Notes: generated by a model from the sequence alone, not told the origin. A stretch of 64,000 bases of DNA from JBKECF01 sp047974375 (GCA_047974375.1 JBKECF010000015.1:54031-118030), one strand, 5' to 3'; numbered from the stretch's first letter, positions 44,018-54,015 are shown. Numbers and translations: made by a program.

Positions 44018-45997
44018 CTATTTTTTTAAAATAAATACATCACGGGGTAAAATTTCTACCCTGCCTGTTAAAGTTTCATTTGTTAATAAATTTCTAACTT
44101 TGTCTTCACCAAAATCTATCCAGCTTTTTTCATGGTTATGGTTTAATACAAAATAAATTATATTCTCATTAATTCTTTTTGTCACTTCTACATTTTCACC
44201 TGTATAATATTCAGGAGAAAAAGTAAAATTATAATTAATAAAATCTATTAGAAAATCTTCTTTTACATCTGTACCTATATAGTACGCATTGCCATCACCA
44301 TATTTATTTTTTGTTACGGCTGGTAATCCTTTATAAAAATCATATTCGTATACACCTAACGCCATTGCACTATCTAGATTTATTAAATCACATAACATAT
44401 TGGATTTATAAATTTTATTATTGTATTGTACTCCATTATTTTCATCTGGTAGTAATGCATCTGTTTCTTCTACTCTTATTCCTAATAGCTCTTTAAGAGG
44501 TCCTGGGTATTCTCCAAATACACATTTATCATTATCATCAACTAATCCCGTCATGGTTGTTGCTATGAAATTCCCACCTTTTTTAACATAGTCTATTATT
44601 TTTTTATCTATGTCATCTTTAATCATATACATCATTGGGGAGATAATAAGCTCGTAGGAACTCAAATCCCTATTAAAATGTAAAATATCCACAGGTATAT
44701 TTAAATCATAAAAAACTTTATAATACTTTGCAACAAATTCTAAATAATTAATATCTACACTTGGGCCACTAGATTGTTCAAGTGCCCACCAGTTTTCCCA
44801 ATCAAAAAGAATACCAACTTTAGCGTCTATGGTACCACCAATAAATGCATCTCCTATTTTTTCAAGTTCTTTACCTAAGTTTGCACATTCCTTAAAAATT
44901 CTGGTATCGTTGCGTCCACTATGAGATATCATTGCACCGTGGAACTTTTCTTGTCCTCCGGTAGATTGCCTTAGTTGGAAATAAAGACAAGTGTCTGCAC
45001 CATGAGCCATAGCTTGGTAAGCTAGCATTCTTACTTCTCCTGGTTTTTTTAGCTTATTATAGGGTTGCCAGTTTTGTTGATTTGGTGATTGCTCTGCTAA
45101 TATATATGGCTGTCCATCTTTTAATCCTCGCATAATATCATGTTTAAAGGCAACTAAACTTTTATCGTGAGTTGGCCACGGGTAGTTATCCCAACCAATT
45201 ACATCCATATGCTTTGCCATTTCAAATTGATTCAACTTCTTTATATAGCCTGATATATTCGTTTGGACAGGAATATTTGGGGTATATTTTTTTAATATAT
45301 TATATTCATTATTAAAACATTCAACTGTAGAATCAGTAACAAATTTTAAATAATCCAACTGTATTATTGGGTTAAATCTGTAATCATCATTTAGTTCCGT
45401 TGGTAAAGTAACTTCATCAAACTCATAAACTTGCCTACCCCAAAAAGTTGTATTCCATTTTTCATTTAAATTATTTATTGTTTTATATTTATTTTGTAAC
45501 CATTCTCTGAATAGTTTTTGACAATTTTCGCAATAACAGTATGTACCATATTCATTAGCTACATGCCATATAGCAAGAGCAGGATGGCTACTATATCTTT
45601 TTGCCATTTCCTCTGCTATAGCGCCAGCCCTTTCCCTATATTTTTCACTATTGTAACAAAAAAACACACGCATGCCATGAGTTCTTTTTCTGCCACTTAT
45701 ATCCACTGGTAAAACCTCGGGATATTTTGTAGAAAGCCAAGACGGTTGTGCCACTGTTGGCGTTGCCAAACAAACAGAAATATTATTCTCACTAAATTTA
45801 TTCATTAATTTATCTAGCCAATCAAAGTCGTATATCCCCTCTGATGGTTCTAACTTAGCCCAAGCAAATACTGGTAACGTAACTAAGTTAACACCTAATT
45901 CCTTAAAATATTTCATGTCTATATCGATTGTTTCATCGTCCCATTGGTCTGGGTTATAGTCTCCACCAAAAAAAATTTTATTTGATATTTTAAACAT
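44018..45997 (-). CDS. Beta-galactosidase, glycoside hydrolase family 42
   Basis: A 659-residue cytoplasmic GH42 enzyme. It opens with FGGDYNPDQWDDETIDIDMK, the family signature. The acid-base glutamate is in WHVANEYGTYCYCENC (near residue 150), whose cysteines form the GH42 zinc site. The nucleophile is in ILAEQSPNQQNW (near residue 300). A trimerisation domain and beta domain follow. No signal peptide. It lies 18 bases after a sugar permease, so it cleaves an imported beta-galactoside. Specificity (lactose, galactan or other) is open. Confidence 0.95.
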   Translation of the reverse strand: MFKISNKIFFGGDYNPDQWDDETIDIDMKYFKELGVNLVTLPVFAWAKLEPSEGIYDFDWLDKLMNKFSENNISVCLATPTVAQPSWLSTKYPEVLPVDISGRKRTHGMRVFFCYNSEKYRERAGAIAEEMAKRYSSHPALAIWHVANEYGTYCYCENCQKLFREWLQNKYKTINNLNEKWNTTFWGRQVYEFDEVTLPTELNDDYRFNPIIQLDYLKFVTDSTVECFNNEYNILKKYTPNIPVQTNISGYIKKLNQFEMAKHMDVIGWDNYPWPTHDKSLVAFKHDIMRGLKDGQPYILAEQSPNQQNWQPYNKLKKPGEVRMLAYQAMAHGADTCLYFQLRQSTGGQEKFHGAMISHSGRNDTRIFKECANLGKELEKIGDAFIGGTIDAKVGILFDWENWWALEQSSGPSVDINYLEFVAKYYKVFYDLNIPVDILHFNRDLSSYELIISPMMYMIKDDIDKKIIDYVKKGGNFIATTMTGLVDDNDKCVFGEYPGPLKELLGIRVEETDALLPDENNGVQYNNKIYKSNMLCDLINLDSAMALGVYEYDFYKGLPAVTKNKYGDGNAYYIGTDVKEDFLIDFINYNFTFSPEYYTGENVEVTKRINENIIYFVLNHNHEKSWIDFGEDKVRNLLTNETLTGRVEILPRDVFILKK

Positions 45998-46014
45998 AAA
46001 TACTCCTTTTATAA

Positions 46015-46821
46015 TTATTTTGTTGAACCAACCATACCTTCTACAAAAGCTCTTTGTAAAAGGAAAAATACAATTAAGGTAGGTAGTGTTGAAACAAGAA
46101 TGCCTACCATTATCATTCCATAATCAGGATTAAAATCTGATGCTAAATTTGAAACCACTAGAGGCAAAGTAAACTTATTGCTAGTTTGTAATGCAACCAG
46201 TGGCCACATATAATTGTTCCAGCTTGCCATAAATGAAAATATACCAGCAGCTGCATATGTAGATTTCATCATAGGCATATATATTCTAAAAAATATTTGT
46301 AATTCATTTAATCCATCCACCCTGGCGGCTTGAATTGTTTCTCTTGGAAATGAATGTGTGTTTTGCTTAAAAAAGAAAACCAAAAAAGGTGTGCCAACTG
46401 CCGGTAAAATGATTGCTAAATAAGAATTTAATAGCCCAATATTCGCAAACATTCTAAACATAGGAATAATTTTAGATGCAAAGGGAACCATCATGGATGC
46501 AATTAAAACTATTAGCACTATTTCTTTTGCCTTGGAACTAAAAATTACAAAAGCATATCCCGCCATTGAACAAATAATTAATGAAAGTGAAGTAATAATT
46601 ATTGCCAACTGTGCCGAATTTATAAAAGCAGACCAAATATCTGAGTGTTCAAAAGCATTTCGTACATTTTCAAAAAAGTAATTTCCAAAAGAAAGCTTAC
46701 CAAGAGTAATATCCTTTGAGATGTTTGTAGAACTAACTATCATCCAGTAAAAGGGAAAAACACAAAGAAATGATGCACTTAACATAAAAATTTGTTTTAA
46801 AATATTTTTAACTTTTTCCAT
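46015..46821 (-). CDS. Sugar ABC transporter permease, MalG/LacG type
   Basis: A 268-residue permease with six helices. The EAA loop is FPRETIQAARVDGLNELQIFFRIYMPMMKS, and the C-terminus QRAFVEGMVGSTK is typical for CUT1 sugar permeases. It is nine bases after its partner and 17 before the GH42 beta-galactosidase. No ATPase is encoded in the operon. Confidence 0.93.
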   Translation of the reverse strand: MEKVKNILKQIFMLSASFLCVFPFYWMIVSSTNISKDITLGKLSFGNYFFENVRNAFEHSDIWSAFINSAQLAIIITSLSLIICSMAGYAFVIFSSKAKEIVLIVLIASMMVPFASKIIPMFRMFANIGLLNSYLAIILPAVGTPFLVFFFKQNTHSFPRETIQAARVDGLNELQIFFRIYMPMMKSTYAAAGIFSFMASWNNYMWPLVALQTSNKFTLPLVVSNLASDFNPDYGMIMVGILVSTLPTLIVFFLLQRAFVEGMVGSTK

Positions 46822-46830
46822 AATATTCTC

Positions 46831-47691
46831 CTACTCCTCTTTCATAAATTTTTTTTGAACAATTGTTAGCAATATAACGATTACTAAAACTATATAGGAT
46901 ACAGCCGCAGCATATCCATAATTCGGTACATATACAAAAGATAAATTATAAATATATTGAGAAATACTCATTGTAGCATTACCAGGTCCGCCATTAGTAA
47001 GGTTGACCACTTCATCAAAAATTTGTAATGTAGAATTTAATGCCATTATACTTGTTAAAAAAATAATTGGTTTCAATAATGGCATTGTTATACTTGTAAA
47101 TATCCTTGCACTGTTAGCTCCATCGATTTTTCCAGCCTCATAAACTGACTTATCAATATTCTGTAATGCAGATAAATAAAATATCATATAGTATCCTGTG
47201 CTTTTCCAAACTAAAGCAATTATAATAAGTATTTTACCCCAAAATGCATCTAATACAAAGGGAATACCAGTTTCGATTAAGCCAAAGGTAATTAATAGTT
47301 TATTTACTAGTCCATCTACAGCGAAAAGATTTTTAAATAAAATGGCATAGGAAACAGGGGCTGTAACACAAGGTAAAAAAATACAGGTCCTATATATACC
47401 CCTAAATTTTAGAGTATTATCATTTAATATAACCGCAAAAATTAAAGAAAATAAAAGCATTATTGGTATATGAACTGTATATATAATAGTATTTTTTAAA
47501 GTTTCAATAAAAACTGCATCCGTAAATAGTCTTTTGTAATTTTCTATTCCGGCATAACTTAAATTAACACCTTTACCAGTTTTAAGAGACAATATAAAAG
47601 CTTGAATCATAGGAATATAAGCAAAAATTAAAATCATTAATGTAGCAATTAAAATCATTGACCAACCTGAAAATTTATATTTTTTTGACAA
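46831..47691 (-). CDS. Sugar ABC transporter permease, MalF/LacF type
   Basis: About 287 residues and six helices, starting (M)SKKYKFSGWSMILIATLMI. The EAA loop is NIDKSVYEAGKIDGANSARIFTSITMPLL, and DEVVNLTNGGPGNATMSIS is a MalF-branch mark. I favour the TTG at 47691, ten bases after AGAAGG. An ATG at 47712 has no ribosome site, and the longest frame from 47727 begins inside the stem-loop at 47720-47757. It is the first permease after the binding protein gene. Confidence 0.88.
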   Translation of the reverse strand: MSKKYKFSGWSMILIATLMILIFAYIPMIQAFILSLKTGKGVNLSYAGIENYKRLFTDAVFIETLKNTIIYTVHIPIMLLFSLIFAVILNDNTLKFRGIYRTCIFLPCVTAPVSYAILFKNLFAVDGLVNKLLITFGLIETGIPFVLDAFWGKILIIIALVWKSTGYYMIFYLSALQNIDKSVYEAGKIDGANSARIFTSITMPLLKPIIFLTSIMALNSTLQIFDEVVNLTNGGPGNATMSISQYIYNLSFVYVPNYGYAAAVSYIVLVIVILLTIVQKKFMKEE

Positions 47692-47719
47692 AAAATCACA
47701 ACCTTCTCTCATATTTATA

Positions 47720-47757
47720 AAAGACACTAATTTAATTTTTTTGAAATTAGTGTCTTT
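47720..47757 (-). terminator. Intercistronic stem-loop between binding protein and permease genes
   Basis: AAAGACACTAATTT and AAATTAGTGTCTTT form a perfect 14-bp stem with a ten-base loop, 11 bases past the binding protein stop. On the minus strand a TTTTATAAAT follows, so partial termination is possible. It mirrors the hairpin at 13211-13245 in the other sugar operon. Confidence 0.8.
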
Positions 47758-47767
47758 AAATTATTTG

Positions 47768-49081
47768 CTATTGAACCATTTGACTGTATTGAATTGTGGC
47801 ATCTTCTAGTGCTTTTTGTAAATCTCCATTTTGTAAATACGTTGGCATAACAGCCTTAAGGGCTTCTTGTGCTTCTGCAGAATATGCCCCTGTATATACG
47901 GCAGGAATTTTACTTAACCAATTAGCTAAATCTGCATTTAATTTTTGACCTCCATAAAATTCCATTTCAATATTAAAGGCATCTACATCTCCAGCAGGTA
48001 AATATGTTCCCATAATATTCTTTTCACCTAACAAAGTATTGTACAGTTCTGTACTACTGGCAAAGGTATTGGCAAGAAAATCCAAAGCTACATCTGCATT
48101 AGTACTATTTTCTAAAATAAACCAACTAGAACCACCTTGGTTAGAATAATTTGTTGCCAACTCAACATTTAAAGAAGGAACCGGTGCTACTGACCAAAGA
48201 CCACTTTGGCTTGGTTCCTGCATAATTGTAGGTGATATCCATGAACCTCTAATTACACATGCTACATCACCACTATTTATTGCCCCTGTAAATTCTGTCC
48301 AGTCACTAACAAGTTTAACATTGTCAGAATCATTAAAAGTTTTAAATATTTCAAAACATTGTTTCAATGCCTCGTTATTTTCAAAGTTAGCATTTCCAGC
48401 TTCGTCAGTAAACCAAGTTCCAGCAGACTGAAGCATTATTTGAAATTCAGACACATCATTAGGATTATAAGTTTGTAAGTAATGTCCTTTTTCTTTTAAT
48501 AGCTCGCCTAGGGCTATATACTTATCCCAAGTTAAGTTTTGCATATCCTCCTCTGTATATCCAACTTCTTCAATATAATCCTTACGATAAAATAATCCAG
48601 CCACACCTGTATCAAAAGGAACACCATAACCAACGCCATCAAATGAAAGCATTGGCTCTTTATAAGCAGCAAAGTCATTATAATTAATTTTTTCATCTAC
48701 AGCTTTAAAAGAACCTGGATAAGACATTAAATATCCTTGTGCATTTAAATCGCTTATTGCTACTACCTCTGGTAATTCATCTGTTACACCCGAAGCTAAT
48801 ACTGTATGTAATTTTTGTAAAACATCTGCCTTGCCCATTTCAACAAAATTTATATCTGCATCATTATAAATCTTATCAGCTTCTTCCATAGCAAAACCAT
48901 TAAAAGTTTTATCCCATGCCCAAACAGTAACTTCTTCCTCGCTGCTTTCATCTGGTGAGTTTTTTGCCTCGTTTTTTGTATCACTTATAGAAGACTCATT
49001 TTCTTCATAATTAGAACTACATCCAACTCCAAAAACCGTCGCCATACAAAGTACAATTAAAAATTTATTTTTTCTTTTCAT
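47768..49081 (-). CDS. Sugar ABC transporter solute-binding lipoprotein
   Basis: A 437-residue family 1 binding protein. The lipoprotein signal MKRKNKFLIVLCMATVFGVGC is followed by a Glu/Ser-rich linker. The body contains VWAWDKTFNGFAMEEADKIY, GVPFDTGVAGLFYRKDYIEEVGY and FTGAINSGDVACVIRGSWISP. I chose the ATG at 49081 after GGAGGTTTAT; an in-frame start four codons earlier overlaps the ribosome site. It heads the operon with two permeases, GH42, an AraC regulator and a CapA-like gene. Confidence 0.93.
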   Translation of the reverse strand: MKRKNKFLIVLCMATVFGVGCSSNYEENESSISDTKNEAKNSPDESSEEEVTVWAWDKTFNGFAMEEADKIYNDADINFVEMGKADVLQKLHTVLASGVTDELPEVVAISDLNAQGYLMSYPGSFKAVDEKINYNDFAAYKEPMLSFDGVGYGVPFDTGVAGLFYRKDYIEEVGYTEEDMQNLTWDKYIALGELLKEKGHYLQTYNPNDVSEFQIMLQSAGTWFTDEAGNANFENNEALKQCFEIFKTFNDSDNVKLVSDWTEFTGAINSGDVACVIRGSWISPTIMQEPSQSGLWSVAPVPSLNVELATNYSNQGGSSWFILENSTNADVALDFLANTFASSTELYNTLLGEKNIMGTYLPAGDVDAFNIEMEFYGGQKLNADLANWLSKIPAVYTGAYSAEAQEALKAVMPTYLQNGDLQKALEDATIQYSQMVQ

Positions 49082-49261
49082 ATAAACCTCCATTTTTTAT
49101 AAACACTTTAACTTTTGTTTATATATAGGTTATCATATAAATGTGGCTTTATATTGTGATGTTTTTTTGTAAAATGTGCACTTTTTTTATAATGGCATCT
49201 AAAAATTACTTTTTTATCCTATTATGAATATAACCTTAAGAATAAAAAGAAAGGAAAAACC

Positions 49262-51364
49262 ATGAATATAAATGAATTATATAGAAATAAATTAAAATCC
49301 TTTAATAAAAAAATAATTGTACTTGATGATGACCCTACAGGAACACAAACCGTACAAGATATAACCGTTTATACCAAATCTACCTATAAATATATAAAAG
49401 AAGGTTTTTTAGAAAATTCCCCTATGTTTTTTATTCTTACAAATTCTAGAAGCTTTTCTGAAGATGAAACAAAATATTACCATGAAGAAATAGCGCAAAA
49501 AATAGAACAAGTATCCATTGAATTATCCATGGATTATATAATAATTTCCAGAAGTGATTCAACGCTTCGAGGCCACTATCCTATAGAAACTGAAATTATA
49601 AATGAAACCTTAGGTGGCTTCCATGGGGAAATAATTTGCCCTTTTTTTTACGAGGGTAAAAGATTTACTTTTAACAATACTCATTACTTGGAGCAAAATG
49701 GAAATTTACTGCAAGTAAGTGAAACAGAATTTGCAAAGGATAAAACATTTGGTTATAAAAATTCACACTTAGGCAAATTCATAGAAGAAAAATCCAATGG
49801 TAGCTATTTAGAAAAAGACACCATTTATATTGAACTTGATGAAATACGCAAATACAATTTATATTCCATTAAAGAAAAACTTTTTTCTGCCGAAAAATTT
49901 ACGAAGATAGTTGTAAATGCAATGTGCTATGAAGATTTAAAAGTATTTACTATTGCCCTAATTGATGTAATAAATACAGGGAAATCATTTTTATTTAGAA
50001 CAGCAGCATCTTTTCCGAAAATAATTGGCGGTGTAATAGACGTGCCTTTACTAAATGGTTTTGACTTAACAAAAGATAACAAAGGAGGGATAATAATAAT
50101 AGGTTCATATGTTCAAAAAACTACAGAACAATTAAATGAGCTTATAAATAATTATAATTTAGACTTTCAAGAATTTAATGTTTACAAAATATCAGAAACC
50201 AACGGACTACAAAAAGAAACTTCAAGAATTGTGTCTATTTGTAATGCAAATATAATAAAAGGCAAAACCACAGTTATTTATACTAGTCGTAAATTAATAA
50301 ACACAAAAGAAATGAGTAAAGAAGAAGCCCTTAAAATGTCCGTTGATATATCAAGTTCATTTACAAAAATCATAGGACAACTAGAATCGAGACCCAAATA
50401 TATACTAGCTAAAGGTGGTATGACAGCAAGCGATGTGGCAACAATAGCCCTAAAAGTAACAAAGGGCAAAATATTAGGACAAATCGAAAAAGGTATACCC
50501 GTATGGTTAACTGATAATAATAGCAAATTCCCATGTATTCCCTATATAATTTTTCCAGGTAATGTTGGAGAAGTTGAAACATTAAATAATATTGTAAAAG
50601 GGTTGGAAGAATACGACTATAAAAGTGTAATTATATCCGTTGCACCTATTAGTACTTCAACCCATTTAAATATAAAAACTCTATGTGAAGATGTAAGGAA
50701 ATGTTCAGAGCTTGGAGCTTCAATTTGTCATCTATCTTCAAAAAATATAATATACACAAATAAAGTTCTTCAATACATTTACAACAACGACATTATTATA
50801 CAAACTTCTCTAGAAAAAGGGTTAACATCACTTACTTATGAAAAAGTTATAAGTTCTTCAGTAATAGGAGGCTCAATTAACCTTGATGGAGAAGTTTACA
50901 TAAATTCTACAAATGATATAAAACTTTTTCTAGAAACAATAACAGAGAAAAATATAACACCAGAAATAGATATTTATGACATTTCCATGATATACAACAT
51001 AGTTGATTTACAAAAAGAACTGAATTTTAAAAGACCTATAATCTATAATCTTGTTTTTGGCCGTGAAGGTGGACTACCAGCTACAATTGAATGTCTTACT
51101 ACTTTAAAATCTTTTGTACCAGATAACTGCATATGGGGTGTAACTCATTATGAACGCAAAGACTGGTCTTTTATTACCACCGCTCTTGGAATGGGAGCAA
51201 AACTCATAAGAGTTGGCTTTGAAAATAGCTCCTATCTTTCTAATAATATAAAAGCAAAATATAATTATGAAATATTAAAAGAACTAGCTCAAATAATTAA
51301 GGCAATAGGGCTGAAAACATCTACCGATAATACCACGAAAAAAATAATACAGGCTAAATTTTAA
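49262..51364 (+). CDS. Four-carbon acid sugar kinase fused to a BKACE-like (DUF849) domain
   Basis: A 700-residue two-domain protein. Residues 1 to ~445 form a DUF1537/OtnK-type sugar-acid kinase: VLDDDPTGTQT (residues 20-30), IISRSDSTLRGHYPIETE (94-111), AKGGMTASDVA (near 383) and FPGNVGE (near 430). Kinases of this group phosphorylate 3-oxo-tetronates or similar acids. Residues ~454-700 match beta-keto acid cleavage enzymes: VIISVAPIST, CSELGASICHL, LVFGREGGLPAT and FITTALGMGAKLIRVGFENSSYLS. The zinc motif HxH is changed to HLS (near residue 488), so lyase activity is doubtful. It has its own upstream region, divergent from the GH42 operon, and a terminator behind. Confidence 0.85.
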   Translation: MNINELYRNKLKSFNKKIIVLDDDPTGTQTVQDITVYTKSTYKYIKEGFLENSPMFFILTNSRSFSEDETKYYHEEIAQKIEQVSIELSMDYIIISRSDSTLRGHYPIETEIINETLGGFHGEIICPFFYEGKRFTFNNTHYLEQNGNLLQVSETEFAKDKTFGYKNSHLGKFIEEKSNGSYLEKDTIYIELDEIRKYNLYSIKEKLFSAEKFTKIVVNAMCYEDLKVFTIALIDVINTGKSFLFRTAASFPKIIGGVIDVPLLNGFDLTKDNKGGIIIIGSYVQKTTEQLNELINNYNLDFQEFNVYKISETNGLQKETSRIVSICNANIIKGKTTVIYTSRKLINTKEMSKEEALKMSVDISSSFTKIIGQLESRPKYILAKGGMTASDVATIALKVTKGKILGQIEKGIPVWLTDNNSKFPCIPYIIFPGNVGEVETLNNIVKGLEEYDYKSVIISVAPISTSTHLNIKTLCEDVRKCSELGASICHLSSKNIIYTNKVLQYIYNNDIIIQTSLEKGLTSLTYEKVISSSVIGGSINLDGEVYINSTNDIKLFLETITEKNITPEIDIYDISMIYNIVDLQKELNFKRPIIYNLVFGREGGLPATIECLTTLKSFVPDNCIWGVTHYERKDWSFITTALGMGAKLIRVGFENSSYLSNNIKAKYNYEILKELAQIIKAIGLKTSTDNTTKKIIQAKF

Positions 51365-51372
51365 TATATTTT

Positions 51373-51425
51373 AAAAGGAACAAGTTACATCTATATAATA
51401 ATAAAATAGTTAATTTGTTCCTTTT
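51373..51425 (+). terminator. Terminator of the kinase/BKACE fusion gene
   Basis: AAAAGGAACAA (51373-51383) pairs perfectly with TTGTTCCTTTT (51415-51425), and AGTTA/TAGTTAAT-like pairs extend the stem. TTTTATTT follows. It begins nine bases after the stop codon. Confidence 0.8.
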
Positions 51426-51434
51426 ATTTAAGTA

Positions 51435-51527
51435 AGTAATAGACCTATCCTCCAGCGGGAGTTTATACCCCACTGAGCAATAAATTAGACATACCCATAG
51501 TGTTAAGAATTAGGGTCTAATTCTAAG
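51435..51527 (-). repeat. Palindromic dispersed repeat C, copy 3 (diverged)
   Basis: On the minus strand the segment reads AGAATTAGACCCTAATTC, then CAGTGGGG...CCCGCTGG-like hairpin, then GATAGGTCTATTACT, in the same order as copy 1. It is shorter because part of the centre is lost. It separates the fusion gene terminator from the convergent binding-protein gene. Confidence 0.65.
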
Positions 51528-51535
51528 GATTAAAT

Positions 51536-53113
51536 CTATTTATTTTTTAAATACTCTTCTATTTGACGAATTACCTCAGTTTTTATTTTAGGTAGACCCG
51601 CAATTTCCGCTTTAGAGTTAAGCTCTATTAAAGTTTCCTCTACATTGTCCACCAATCCTAAATCTAATAGTGGTACGTACTGAGTATATACGCTTTGTAA
51701 ATTTGCTAACTCGTTTTTTACATTTGTATCGTCAAATGAAAATGCATCTGTAGGTAAACTTAAGGCTTTATCTGTCCAAATTTCACCTAGTGTAACTTGA
51801 TCGGAAAATGTACCTTCTCGTGTCATATCATACATAGTATTTTTGAACCCCCAAGAAAACGCATTGCCATAAGGGTATCTTTCCATTTCTTCACTTGGTT
51901 TCCATGTTGTTTCATTTACTATTTCGTAGTGTTTTCCTTCAATGCCATGACGAACTAACCTATATAAGCTCTCATCAAACTTTAATATATCTAATGCCAT
52001 AAAAGCACGCTCTTGGTTTTTAGAATTTGCCACAACAGCAATTCCATCTCCTGTATAGCTTGATAAAAATCTGTTGGTATTTGGAAATAAGTCATATATT
52101 TCTGGTTTCCACTCTGGATGAGCAATCTCTACTTCTGATGCTAAAGCGCCTACAGTACCTAAATTTTGCACATAGCTTGCACTAGTTCCATTTAAAAATG
52201 ATTCTTTTGGATCTGTAGCATTAGCTATTGCGCTTTTAGACCAATATCCTTCGTCTGCCCATTTTTTCATTTGTTTCGCATAATCCATATAATTCTCTGA
52301 TTTAAATAGCCAAAATACATCATCTTGTGTAAAATCTTCTGAATATTCATAAGTAAAGTAATTTATTAATGAACCCTCCATAAGAGCCCAATCATTTTTT
52401 AGATTAATTAATACTTTTCTTAAATTATCATTGTGCTGTGATGCATTATAAGGAAATGAAACTCCTGAATCCTTATCCGTTGCTACTTCCTTAAAATATC
52501 TTGCTAAATCATCTTCCGATACAAGCCTTTCCATACCATATTTTTCTCTTAGATCTCCACGTATTAATACGGCATTTGCATTTACCTTTGCCATATTACA
52601 TGGAACAAAGTAAACTTTTCCATCTATTTTTGATTGTCCCCAAGATGCTTCTGCTTGATTTTTTTTATGAAGCGGCATATAGCTATTTAAAACAGTATCT
52701 GTTATTTCCGTAAACGCACCTTTGTTAGCCTCGGATTGGTAAAATGCCCAAGTTGAAGAATAAATTAAATCAAAATCTTCACCCCCAGCTATGGTTAAGG
52801 CGTATTTTGTTGAATAATCGCTTAAAGACATACTTTTAAGAGAGAGAGTTGCATTTATTTTTTCTTTAAGGGTTTTATTTATTTCATCTAAAACTAAATC
52901 CTCGTCTTCTGTTTTATCTCCTATATAGTACATAGCCAGCTCAACAGGTTCTGATATATCTTGATCATTGTATACTGCTGCTATTTTTTCGCTATTTGTT
53001 TTGGTTTCCTGAATAATTTCAGAACTCTCATTGTTTTTAGCACAACTTACCATAATACTAATTATTACCAGTATTGTCAGAAAATGTTTAATAATTTTTA
53101 CAGTTTTTTTCAT
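51536..53113 (-). CDS. LplA/YesO-type ABC solute-binding lipoprotein
   Basis: A 525-residue binding protein, longer than standard family 1 proteins and typical of the LplA/YtcQ group. The lipoprotein signal ends VSCAKNNESS. Features include DFDLIYSSTWAFYQSEANKGAFTEIT, SKIDGKVYFVPCNMAK, NLGTVGALASEVEIAHPEW, and a C-terminus with WTDKALSLPTDAFSFDD. It is the last gene of yesN-yesM-lplB-lplC-lplA, 14 bases after the second permease. The divergent GH127 gene suggests an L-arabinose-containing oligosaccharide ligand. Confidence 0.92.
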   Translation of the reverse strand: MKKTVKIIKHFLTILVIISIMVSCAKNNESSEIIQETKTNSEKIAAVYNDQDISEPVELAMYYIGDKTEDEDLVLDEINKTLKEKINATLSLKSMSLSDYSTKYALTIAGGEDFDLIYSSTWAFYQSEANKGAFTEITDTVLNSYMPLHKKNQAEASWGQSKIDGKVYFVPCNMAKVNANAVLIRGDLREKYGMERLVSEDDLARYFKEVATDKDSGVSFPYNASQHNDNLRKVLINLKNDWALMEGSLINYFTYEYSEDFTQDDVFWLFKSENYMDYAKQMKKWADEGYWSKSAIANATDPKESFLNGTSASYVQNLGTVGALASEVEIAHPEWKPEIYDLFPNTNRFLSSYTGDGIAVVANSKNQERAFMALDILKFDESLYRLVRHGIEGKHYEIVNETTWKPSEEMERYPYGNAFSWGFKNTMYDMTREGTFSDQVTLGEIWTDKALSLPTDAFSFDDTNVKNELANLQSVYTQYVPLLDLGLVDNVEETLIELNSKAEIAGLPKIKTEVIRQIEEYLKNK

Positions 53114-53127
53114 AAAATCCTCCTATT

Positions 53128-54015
53128 TTATCCTTTTACAGATCCAAGTGTTAGCCCTTTTACAAAGTATCTTTGTACAAATGGGTACAGAAAAATAATA
53201 GGGCCTGTTACCACAACAGTTAATGCCATTTTCATTGATTCAATTGGCACTGTTTCAACAACTAAGCCTGACTCTGACGCTAGTTCACGTAGAACCTTAG
53301 CGTCATTAATTAACTTGTAAAGCTGATATTGTAAGCTATATAAATTGCTTTCATTTATAAATAACATGGAATTATACCAATCATTCCAATATGTTAATGC
53401 TGTAAAAAGCCCAATAGTAGCAATAACTGGTTTAGAAAGAGGTAATATTAGTTTTATAAATATTTTAAAGTCACCTGCTCCATCAATTTTAGCCGCCTCT
53501 GTCATTTCATAAGGCACACTTGCCATAAATCCTTTTACTAAAAGTATGTTCCACACAGATACAATACCTGGTAAAATCATAGCCCAAACACTATCTTTTA
53601 AATTTAAATATTTTACGCACAATATATACCACGGCATTAACCCACCACTAAAAAGAGTAGTGAAGAAATAAAAAAATGATATTTTGTTCCTCCATTCAAA
53701 GTCTTTTCTTTGTAAAACATAACCTGCCATTGTGTTTAAAAATATGCCAAGTGTCGTGCCAATAGAAGTAACAAATATTGTAACACCATAGGCCCTTAGT
53801 ATTGTTTTAGGGCTACTAAAAATAGTCATATAGCTCTCTAAAGAAAAATCATAAGGTATAATACTATATCCATTTCTAATGATATAATTCTCTGAATTAA
53901 AGGAAGATCCAATAACAATTAAAAAAGGTATTAAACAAACTAAAGCAAAAGTAAATACTATAGGGTATCCTATTAATTTAAAAACGAAAATATCTTTTCC
54001 ATTATTCATCTTCAT
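53128..54015 (-). CDS. LplC/YtcP-type ABC transporter permease
   Basis: About 295 residues and six helices, with the branch-typical GFMASVPYEMTEAAKIDGAGDFKIFIKLILPLSKP EAA loop. The C-terminus PFVQRYFVKGLTLGSVKG is characteristic of LplC. I prefer the ATG at 54015, with AGAAAGG about 11 bases upstream. An ATG at 54054 would add 13 residues and overlap the previous gene by 23 bases. Both are possible. Confidence 0.92.
   Translation of the reverse strand: MKMNNGKDIFVFKLIGYPIVFTFALVCLIPFLIVIGSSFNSENYIIRNGYSIIPYDFSLESYMTIFSSPKTILRAYGVTIFVTSIGTTLGIFLNTMAGYVLQRKDFEWRNKISFFYFFTTLFSGGLMPWYILCVKYLNLKDSVWAMILPGIVSVWNILLVKGFMASVPYEMTEAAKIDGAGDFKIFIKLILPLSKPVIATIGLFTALTYWNDWYNSMLFINESNLYSLQYQLYKLINDAKVLRELASESGLVVETVPIESMKMALTVVVTGPIIFLYPFVQRYFVKGLTLGSVKG

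Noticed and set aside
49138..49185. AAATGTG repeats near the binding-protein promoter as AraC sites
   Set aside because: The two matches (AAATGTGGC, AAATGTGCA) are short and not phased on whole helical turns, so the evidence is too weak.
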